A stretch of DNA of 64,000 nucleotides, taken from positions 1,054,001 to 1,118,000 of the forward strand of contig NZ_CP121252.1 of assembly GCF_029637705.1 (NCBI RefSeq). The letters run 5' to 3'. The notes under the pieces are model-generated. The model was not told where the DNA came from and made no database searches. It was given only the letters and a program-made list of their open reading frames with translations. The DNA is from Citricoccus muralis (GTDB taxonomy: Bacteria > Actinomycetota > Actinomycetes > Actinomycetales > Micrococcaceae). The translations under genes were made by a program, and so were the position numbers. Positions 57,779 to 64,000 of this stretch are shown here, piece after piece; the stretch's first letter is position 1, and each line of letters begins with the position of its first letter.

Positions 57779-59779
57779 CTTGGGCTCGCGGCCCAGCACC
57801 TCATCGAAGAGCTGCTCGGACTCGTGCTCCCAGCCCGTCGCGGATTCGGAATACTCCGGAGTATCGAAGGCTTCCTCGCTGATCGGATCCTTGAAGGTAG
57901 CCGGTTCCACCCAGTTCAGCGTGCCGGTCTCCGGGTTTACCGTGGTGGCGTGGGCTGGTACTTCGTGCATGGCCAGCACCAGCTCATCGGTTTCGTACTG
58001 CACTGGTGCCTGAGGACGACCGGCGGTGTGGGTGAGTCCGCCCAGGGTGGCCGAGGCGGAGGAGAAATTGTGTCGGAACGAGCGCGCCTGGGTGGTGAGG
58101 ATGTCCCGGAGGCTGCGCTCCAGGTCCGGCCCATCGGCACGACCGGCCACCTCACGAGCGGTATCGACCAGTGCGGCCTTGGAGGGCTGCTGGCGGATGC
58201 GGATGTACTTCGGCATGGTCGCCGTTTCGTAGCGGAACATCCGAATCATCGCCACCACGGCCAGCACCATCACGATCGATAGGGGCAGTGCGGCGGCAAT
58301 CGAACTCACCTGAAGCACGGTCAGTGCTGCGGAGCCGCCGACCACCAACAACACCGTGGCGACGATACCCTCCATCAGCGACCAGAACAGCCGGGTGATC
58401 CGGTGCGTCTCGGTCTTACCGCCGTAGGAGAGGATATCGACCACCAGCGATCCGGAGTCCGACGAGGTGACGAAGAACAACACGATGACGATGATCGCCA
58501 GCACCGAGCTGATGGTGGACCAGGGCAGGGTTTCGAGTAAGTGGAACAGGCTCGTGTTGGTGTTCACGGCGCCCTCGGCGTCGACCATGTCGCCCTGACT
58601 GAGCTGACGGTACATGCCCGTGCTGCCGAAAATGGTAAACCAGATCATCCCGATAATCGTCGGTGCCAGCAGTACCCCGGCCACGAATTCGCGGATGGTG
58701 CGGCCGCGGGAAATCCGCGCGATGAACATCCCGACGAATGGTGCCCAGCTCATCCACCAGCCCCAGTAGTAGATGGTCCAGCCCACGGTCCAGCCGTCTT
58801 CGGCGCCGGCGCCGGAGGCGAACATCAGCTGGGGCAGTGCCATCGCGTACTCACCGGTGTTCTGGACCAGTGACTGCAACAAGAAAAGTGTGGGCCCGGC
58901 CAGTAAGACGAAGAGCGCGAGGACCGCGGCGAACATCATGTTGATATTGGACAGCCACTTCAGTCCGGCGTAGAGCCCGGAGATGACCGAGAGGGTGGCC
59001 AGCGCGGTAATGCAGGCGACCAGGGTGATCAGGAATGCGGGGGAGGACTCGACCCAGCCGAGGAACTCCAGGCCCGCCTCGATCTGCAGCACACCCTGGC
59101 CCAGGGACGTGGCCACACCGAAGAGGGTGCCGACAATGGCGACGACGTCGATGACGTGACCCACCCAGGACTCGATGAGCTTGCGCCCGAAAATCGGCTC
59201 GAGCAGCCAGCGCAGTGCCAGTGGGCGACCTCGGCGGAAGGTCATGTAGGCCAGGCCGAGCCCGACGACGACGTAGATCGCCCAGGCATGCAGCCCCCAG
59301 TGGTAGAAGGTCTGTCCGATGGCGGTGGCTGCCGCTTCGGCGGTCCCGGGCTCGACGCCGGCCATGTCAGGAGGGCTCATCATGTGATTCATCGGTTCGG
59401 CCACGCCCCAAAACACCAGGCCGATGCCCATGCCGGCAGAGAAGAGCATCGCGAACCAGGTCAGCCGTGAAAATTCGGGCTGTTCGTCGTCGCGACCCAG
59501 TTTGATCTGTCCGGCTTTGGACACTCCGGCCCAGATGGCGAACACGACGAACCCGGTGGCGATGAGCACGTACCACCAGCCCACCGAGGAACCGATCGCG
59601 TCGCGTAGCGCCACGAACGCTTCCGCGGCGTCGTCGCCGTAGGTCGCTCCATACCAGGTAGCCCAGATCAAGGCGGCGGTGATGACGAGCACCGCCGGAA
59701 TGAAGACCGGCTTGTACAGGCCACGCCAGGCCTCTCGGGGTGACCAGTGTTTCATAGGTTTCTCGGAGTGCGAGGCCAT
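57749..59779 (-). CDS. BCCT-family glycine betaine/choline/carnitine transporter
   Basis: This 676-residue symporter has twelve helices. Helix 3 carries GMGIGLVFWGVAEP, the Gly-rich sodium/substrate segment that in Corynebacterium BetP is GMGIGL. The Trp-rich helix 8 segment YYWGWWMSWAPFVGMFIARIS forms the trimethylammonium cage. A cytoplasmic C-terminal tail of roughly 130-150 residues is longer than in BetP and is acidic rather than basic. That argues against BetP-like osmosensing through a basic tail. Context points to catabolic betaine uptake. GAGGG lies 4 nt before ATG 59779. Confidence 0.92.
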   Translation of the reverse strand: MASHSEKPMKHWSPREAWRGLYKPVFIPAVLVITAALIWATWYGATYGDDAAEAFVALRDAIGSSVGWWYVLIATGFVVFAIWAGVSKAGQIKLGRDDEQPEFSRLTWFAMLFSAGMGIGLVFWGVAEPMNHMMSPPDMAGVEPGTAEAAATAIGQTFYHWGLHAWAIYVVVGLGLAYMTFRRGRPLALRWLLEPIFGRKLIESWVGHVIDVVAIVGTLFGVATSLGQGVLQIEAGLEFLGWVESSPAFLITLVACITALATLSVISGLYAGLKWLSNINMMFAAVLALFVLLAGPTLFLLQSLVQNTGEYAMALPQLMFASGAGAEDGWTVGWTIYYWGWWMSWAPFVGMFIARISRGRTIREFVAGVLLAPTIIGMIWFTIFGSTGMYRQLSQGDMVDAEGAVNTNTSLFHLLETLPWSTISSVLAIIVIVLFFVTSSDSGSLVVDILSYGGKTETHRITRLFWSLMEGIVATVLLVVGGSAALTVLQVSSIAAALPLSIVMVLAVVAMIRMFRYETATMPKYIRIRQQPSKAALVDTAREVAGRADGPDLERSLRDILTTQARSFRHNFSSASATLGGLTHTAGRPQAPVQYETDELVLAMHEVPAHATTVNPETGTLNWVEPATFKDPISEEAFDTPEYSESATGWEHESEQLFDEVLGREPKSGPAVGDGS

Positions 59780-60385
59780 CGGTCCCTCTTTCGCTCAGAC
59801 AATGGACATCAACGACGAGGAAAGCGCGAGTCGGCGTTCACGAGCTGGGTCTCGGGTGCGAATGCTCTCCACGCGGTTGATGATGAAAAAGTGTGTCGTA
59901 CCGCGTAAACATTGTTAAGCGTCAAATTCGGGGTCGATACGTTCGAAAAAATGCGCTGGTCAGGTGAGGGTGCGTGTGCTATTCGCGCGATATAGAGTGC
60001 GTGGAATGTCTGGTGCGGGTGTCCTTGATGGCTGGCGCGTCATAGTTCGTCATATTCAATGGTCGGCTACTCAAAAGTCACTTCTTGTGCCGGATGAGTT
60101 CACGTGTTGTTCATCTGCGTCAGGATGCCGAAGTTGCGGATTCGAGGAGGCCGGGGCGGGAAAAATGTGACGGACTGGGGCGCGAGGCGGCCCAAGGGCG
60201 GCGGAGAAAACGCTCGAATCGGGAGGCTCGGCTCTGGTAGGTTTTTCAACGTCGCGACGCGCTGGTAACCCGGTGGCTGCGTAGATTTCGGAGCGGTTTC
60301 CGCTTCGTGAGGCCTCCCCTGATGCTTGTTCAGTCCCTTGCATCACGGGAGGCCTCGCTGTTTCCCGGGTGGGTAGAGTGGAGGT
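59780..60385. other. 606-base intergenic region, BCCT promoter side plus structured 3' part
   Basis: There is no convincing gene in this stretch. Near the BCCT gene, the minus strand has TTGACG (59920-59925), and AACATTGTT (59908-59916) is a small palindrome. The middle is richer in A+T than the neighbours. The 3' part has two hairpins in a row. GGAGCGG-TTT-CCGCTTC occupies 60290-60306. At 60309-60356, GAGGCCTCCC-C-TGATGC pairs with GCATCA-C-GGGAGGCCTC around a 14-nt loop. The second ends 18 nt before the pabC -10. They could end a small RNA read rightwards or insulate pabC. Confidence 0.5.
60006..60170 (+). CDS. Doubtful small leaderless reading frame with clustered cysteines
   Basis: A 54-codon frame starts at ATG 60006, 7 nt after TAGAGT (59993-59998). 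This is the same spacing as other apparently leaderless genes here. It ends with FTCCSSASGCRSCGFEE, so four cysteines cluster near the C-terminus. Against it: third codon positions are not GC-rich (TCT, GGT, CTT, GAT, ATA, GTT, CAT, ATT follow each other), no family is recognised, and there is no -35. It is recorded as a possibility only. Confidence 0.2.
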   Translation: MSGAGVLDGWRVIVRHIQWSATQKSLLVPDEFTCCSSASGCRSCGFEEAGAGKM

Positions 60386-61141
60386 ATGACTTCTCACCCG
60401 CAGGACCACGCCTCGTCAGCGGACCGGGTGATCGACTCCCTGCTGATCCGCGACGGACACGCCCGCGCCCTGGACCGCCACCGCCGGCGATTCCAGCGCG
60501 CCGTCGAGACCGCTTTCCCCAACATGACACCACCCCCTTCGGCCGATGCCGTCTGGGATGAGCTGCTCGCGACCGTGCCGCGCGAAGGATCGTGGTTCCC
60601 GCTGGTGGAAGCCCGACGCGCGGAGGACGCACGGGTGGAGCTGAGCGTTCAGGTGCGGCCGGCCCCACCGTTGCGCGCCCACACCCGACTGAGCGCGGTA
60701 GCCGATCGTCGTCGTTTCCCCCAACTCAAAGGGGCGGACCCCGTGATCACCGCCGAAGACCGTCACGCCGTGGTGACCCATGGGGCCGATGACGCCCTGT
60801 ATGTGACCGAGGCCGGGCGCTTGCTGGAAGCGGCCAACGGTGCCGTGGTCGGGTGGAACGGTGCCGACCTGCATGTGTGCACGTCCGAGCGGGTGCTGGA
60901 CTCGACCACCGTGGGACTGTTGGTGGGCGAGGCCGAATCAGGTCGGCCCGGCGTACCCTTCACCCGAGTGGTGCGCTGCCCCGAGGGGATCGACACCGCG
61001 GTGGTGCAGGAACTCTGGTACCTCAACGCCCTGCACGGCATCACCCCGGTCACCCAGCTCAACGGGGCACGGATGCGGGTGGACGACGACCGACTCATCT
61101 TGTGGCAGCACATCGCCGAGACCTGGTGGCGGCCGGTGTGA
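60386..61141 (+). CDS. pabC: Class IV aminotransferase-fold aminodeoxychorismate lyase-like protein
   Basis: This 251-residue PLP enzyme of fold type IV has its PLP lysine at Lys115 in RRRFPQLKGADP. The motif ALYVTEAGRLLEAANGAVV is in the place of the usual 'ltEg..sNvf', and VGLLVGEAESGRP in the phosphate-binding part. The neighbour pabAB makes 4-amino-4-deoxychorismate, so lyase activity giving p-aminobenzoate is the likely role. TAGAGT (60374-60379) lies 6 nt before ATG 60386, consistent with a leaderless transcript; GGAGGT also lies there but is too close to act well. Confidence 0.82.
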   Translation: MTSHPQDHASSADRVIDSLLIRDGHARALDRHRRRFQRAVETAFPNMTPPPSADAVWDELLATVPREGSWFPLVEARRAEDARVELSVQVRPAPPLRAHTRLSAVADRRRFPQLKGADPVITAEDRHAVVTHGADDALYVTEAGRLLEAANGAVVGWNGADLHVCTSERVLDSTTVGLLVGEAESGRPGVPFTRVVRCPEGIDTAVVQELWYLNALHGITPVTQLNGARMRVDDDRLILWQHIAETWWRPV

Positions 61142-63285
61142 TCCTGGTTCTCGACAACCGCGATTCCTACACGTTTAACCTGGTGCAGCTCTTGCGCGAG
61201 CGCACCGATCGCGAGGTACGTGTGGTAAGCGCCGACGACGGCGAAACCGCCCTGGAGCTGTTGGCTTCCGGGGAGGTGGCCGGGGTGGTGATTTCGCCCG
61301 GCCCCGGACACCCGGATGACCCTGACTATTTTGCTGCTTCTGGCGCCCTCATCGACGCCGTATTGGAGCGGGGTGGTCTGGCTGGTTCTGGTGGTTCTGA
61401 ATGTGACGCGCTGCCGATGCTGGGCGTGTGCCTGGGGCACCAGGGGCTGGCCCGCCGGTTTGGCTACGAGGTGGTCGCGGCACCGCGGCCGCGCCACGGG
61501 TGGCTCTCACCGATCCAGCACACCGACACCGGGATTTTCGCCGGGATGCCCCAGGGCGCCACCGTGACCCGGTACCACTCGCTGGCCATTGAACCGGGGA
61601 AGAACCCGGACCCTCGACTGCACGTGACCGCCCGCAGTGAGGACGGTGTGATTCAGGGGTTCGAAATAGAGGGAGCGCCCTGGTACGGGGTGCAGTTCCA
61701 TCCCGAATCGGTGGCGTGTGAGCACGGCGCACTGGTGCTGGAGCGATTCTTGGACGCCGTGGAGCAACGGTCCGGATCCACCCTACATGTGGCCACCGCG
61801 CGCTGGGAGCTCGACGACTTCGGACTGAGCGCGCGGCAAGCATCCCGGGCGGTGTACCGCGGGGTGCTCGAGCGCGGTCACGGCTCGTTCTGGTTGGATT
61901 CCGCGTTGCCCGATGCGGATCAGGCGCGGTGGTCGATGCTGGGCGACGCCTCCGGGCGGGGTCGGATCGAACGGGTCGAGTTGTCTGATATTGCCGACAT
62001 GGCTGTGCTGCCCGCCAGTGCTGACCCCATGGTGAGGCTACAGGAAGGTCTACGGGCCATCCGGCATACGGTGGGGGCCGAGGATCTGCCGTTCCGCGGC
62101 GGAGCGGTGGGCTGGTTTGGCTATGAACTGGGCATGCGGTTGCTGGGCGTTGAGGTACCTCAGCCTCCAGTCGGATCGGACCCGGAAGCCGGACCGAAAG
62201 CACCGGCAGAGCAGCCAGCACCGCCGGCATCGTGGTGGGTGTGGCCGGAGCGGTTCGTCGTCGTCGACCATCGAGACCGTGTGCTGACGGTGTGCGTGGC
62301 CAGCACCGATCCCGCCCAGGCGCAGGAAGAACTCGGTGAGTACCAGCGCCGGGTGCTGGACGTCCTGGGAACGGAACCTGGACCTCAGCTGCCACACACC
62401 CCCGGAACGGAGCCGGAAACAGACCCAGGAACAGCGCCGTTGATTCCGGGTGCCTGGCGCGACGACCGACCCGAATACCTCGACAAGATCCGGCGCTGCC
62501 AAGACGCGCTGGTGGCCGGGGAATCCTATGAGCTGTGCCTGACCAACACCTTCACCGCCGACGTGCAGGCGAGCGCGGGGATCGATCCGGCCGATTTGTT
62601 CGAGGACCTGATCGAGCATCACCCCACCCCGTATGCGGGATTGATCGAGGCGGATGCAGAGCTCGCCGTCGTTTCGGCGTCTCCAGAGCGGCTGCTGCGC
62701 GGGCGGAACGCGGTGTACTCGACCAAGCCGATCAAGGGCACCGCACCCCGCGGGGACACCCCCGACGAGGACGCCGCTCAGATGGAATTTTTGCGCACGG
62801 ACCCGAAGACGTTCGCGGAAAACCTGATGATCGTGGACCTGCTGCGCAACGACCTGGGGCGGGTGAGCGTGCCGGGATCCGTGGAGGTCACCGAGCTGAT
62901 GGCCGTGGAAACCTACGCCTCTGTGCACCAGTTGGTGAGCACTATTGAGGCGGTGGCCGAACCCGGGGTGGACGCCGTCGACGTCGTGCGTGCGCTGTTC
63001 CCGGGTGGGTCGATGACCGGGGCGCCCAAGGTGCGCAGCGTGCAGATTCTCCACGAACTCGAAGCCGCCGCGCGCGGGGTGTACTCCGGTGCGCTGGGGT
63101 TCTTCAGTGCCGACGGCGCGGTGGAACTCTCGATTGTGATCCGCACCGCCGTGCGTTCGGGTGGGAGGTGGACCATCGGGGCCGGCGGCGCGATCGTGCT
63201 GGATTCGGACCCGGAGACCGAAGCCGACGAGGTCGACCTCAAAGCGTCCGCCCTGCGCCGAGCAATGCATCGGGTGGCCGGGTGA
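61138..63285 (+). CDS. pabAB: Fused aminodeoxychorismate synthase (PabA-PabB)
   Basis: This 715-residue fusion has an N-terminal glutaminase domain (about 1-215, VLDNRDSYTFNLVQLL, nucleophile in GVCLGHQG, GVQFHPES). A chorismate-binding PabB domain follows, with CLTNTF, PIKGTAPRG carrying the lysine typical of PabB, LMIVDLLRNDLGRVS and PGGSMTGAPK. It makes aminodeoxychorismate from chorismate and glutamine for folate. A Pro/Glu-rich stretch (about 430-440) separates sub-domains. The start is GTG 61138, overlapping the pabC stop (GTGA). The frame is open further upstream inside pabC, but without family similarity. Confidence 0.94.
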   Translation: MILVLDNRDSYTFNLVQLLRERTDREVRVVSADDGETALELLASGEVAGVVISPGPGHPDDPDYFAASGALIDAVLERGGLAGSGGSECDALPMLGVCLGHQGLARRFGYEVVAAPRPRHGWLSPIQHTDTGIFAGMPQGATVTRYHSLAIEPGKNPDPRLHVTARSEDGVIQGFEIEGAPWYGVQFHPESVACEHGALVLERFLDAVEQRSGSTLHVATARWELDDFGLSARQASRAVYRGVLERGHGSFWLDSALPDADQARWSMLGDASGRGRIERVELSDIADMAVLPASADPMVRLQEGLRAIRHTVGAEDLPFRGGAVGWFGYELGMRLLGVEVPQPPVGSDPEAGPKAPAEQPAPPASWWVWPERFVVVDHRDRVLTVCVASTDPAQAQEELGEYQRRVLDVLGTEPGPQLPHTPGTEPETDPGTAPLIPGAWRDDRPEYLDKIRRCQDALVAGESYELCLTNTFTADVQASAGIDPADLFEDLIEHHPTPYAGLIEADAELAVVSASPERLLRGRNAVYSTKPIKGTAPRGDTPDEDAAQMEFLRTDPKTFAENLMIVDLLRNDLGRVSVPGSVEVTELMAVETYASVHQLVSTIEAVAEPGVDAVDVVRALFPGGSMTGAPKVRSVQILHELEAAARGVYSGALGFFSADGAVELSIVIRTAVRSGGRWTIGAGGAIVLDSDPETEADEVDLKASALRRAMHRVAG

Positions 63286-63299
63286 TGCATCGGTTGAGC

Positions 63300-64000
63300 T
63301 TAGCCGAGTAGTTCGGCCGCGCGCTCCAGCCGGGGCAGGGCGCGGTTCAGCAGGCGCCTCCACTTTTTCGGCGCGATCTGCTCCAGCCTGAGTCCGGCGT
63401 CATAGAGCGACTCCAGCGCCATCGCGGCCAACCACACCCGGGCCCGGTGGTGTTCGTCGTCGTCGAGACACAGCTGCCCCAACTTCTCCTCACCGTGCCA
63501 CAGGCTCAGATACGCCGGATTCAGGGCAGGATCCCAAAGGCAGGCCAAGTCCCAGTCGAGAATCCCATTCAGCCGCCACCGGTCTTCCCCCGGAATCGGC
63601 AGCCAGCGCATATTGTGCCCGGCCAGATCCCCATGGACCAGAGAGGGTGCGACCACCGGGAGCTCCGTCCACTCGTGCACCGTGCGGATGATCCTGCGCG
63701 CAGTGTCCTCGAACGTGTGCCGGGTACAGGCCGGGAAGAAATCGGGCCAGGGTACCGAGGAATCACGCTGCTCCAGGCGCTGCGGCAACAAGACCAAGGC
63801 GGCGATCTTGGGCGGCGTCCAGGGACCGCGAAAGGCGAAGGGCTGCGCCACATGAGGGTGAAGCGAGGTGGTGTCGACAGCGGCAAGAACCCGGCAGATC
63901 TCACGCAAATCCTCGGGGCGACCACAGTGCGGCGGGTGGGCCTGACCGGGAACGTAACGCTGCACGACGACGGCGGCGCGGTGTGAATCAGAAGGGTCGG
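63300..64000 (-). CDS. APH/choline-kinase-family phosphotransferase, cut by window edge
   Basis: This is the C-terminal 233 codons of a protein-kinase-like phosphotransferase (PF01636). The catalytic loop is LVHGDLAGHNMRW (H-G-D-x4-N) and the metal motif is GILDWDLACLWDP. The frame stays open to the last base (SDSHRAAVVQRYVPGQ reads as interior), so the true start lies beyond 64000. The GTG at 63965 is internal. Family members phosphorylate small hydroxyl compounds such as aminoglycosides, choline, homoserine or sugars; no substrate is implied. Its stop is 14 nt from the convergent pabAB stop. Confidence 0.8.
   Translation of the reverse strand, partial: DPSDSHRAAVVVQRYVPGQAHPPHCGRPEDLREICRVLAAVDTTSLHPHVAQPFAFRGPWTPPKIAALVLLPQRLEQRDSSVPWPDFFPACTRHTFEDTARRIIRTVHEWTELPVVAPSLVHGDLAGHNMRWLPIPGEDRWRLNGILDWDLACLWDPALNPAYLSLWHGEEKLGQLCLDDDEHHRARVWLAAMALESLYDAGLRLEQIAPKKWRRLLNRALPRLERAAELLG

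Overview
The window reads as a 64 kb chromosomal segment of a high-G+C actinobacterium, most likely of the order Micrococcales. The evidence is the dense coding with many GTG and TTG starts, several apparently leaderless genes (a TANNNT -10 element 6-7 nt before the start codon), an acyl-CoA carboxylase set with a separate epsilon subunit, a PdxS/PdxT/PdxR vitamin B6 locus, a pH-sensor-type adenylyl cyclase like mycobacterial Rv1264, and an Lpd-like quinone reductase. I cannot name the genus. No tRNA or rRNA genes, CRISPR array, transposase or phage genes were seen. Most of the window is housekeeping and metabolism.

Layout: 0-4 kb holds the start of a DUF2505 gene and mfd. 4-9 kb is a minus-strand nucleoside-catabolism operon (PNP, phosphopentomutase-like mutase, deoC) tailed by two membrane proteins and a decayed hydrolase remnant. 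9-13.5 kb has lpdA and the pdxST/pdxR locus. 13.5-19.4 kb carries an MHS-family transporter with biotin-dependent carboxylase alpha subunit, then maf and a DUF885 protein. 19.6-23.1 kb is a polar amino-acid ABC transporter behind a possible cysteine-containing leader peptide. 23.1-26 kb has carboxylase epsilon and beta subunits and divergent birA, followed by a signalling run (PH-domain protein, adenylyl cyclase, PP2C phosphatase) to 28.6 kb. A serine/threonine-type permease and ligA follow. 32.4-33.8 kb is an unrecognised, lower-G+C gene, next to an inositol-phosphatase-like gene. 34.9-39.7 kb is a tandem glycine riboswitch with gcvPTH. 39.7-43.8 kb has a GNAT gene and gatCAB, ending in a clear terminator. 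43.9-46.6 kb is a PhnDCE transporter, followed by a baeRF-type protein. 47.8-59.8 kb is a one-carbon and glycine-betaine region: purU, a LysR regulator, fdhA, gbcAB, a dimethylglycine oxidase/dehydrogenase, an IclR regulator and a BCCT transporter. 60.4-63.3 kb is a folate (pabC, pabAB) operon, and the right edge cuts an APH-family kinase gene.

How the genes fit together: BCCT probably imports betaine. GbcAB demethylates it to dimethylglycine and the flavoprotein takes that to sarcosine. FdhA disposes of formaldehyde and PurU relieves 10-formyl-THF build-up. Glycine made at the end of such a pathway is the ligand that would turn on gcvPTH through the riboswitch; a sarcosine oxidase is not in the window. 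The two separated carboxylase loci share a palindromic operator (TGTAGGAATCCTACA type), which suggests one regulator acts on both.

The observations I rate highest are the possible leaderless 13-codon leader peptide before the ABC transporter, the orphan 428-residue low-G+C gene, the shared carboxylase operator, the overlapping divergent promoters with operator between the flavoprotein and iclR, and an unexplained structured 600-base intergenic stretch before pabC. I found no gene cluster that I can call a wholly new multi-gene system.
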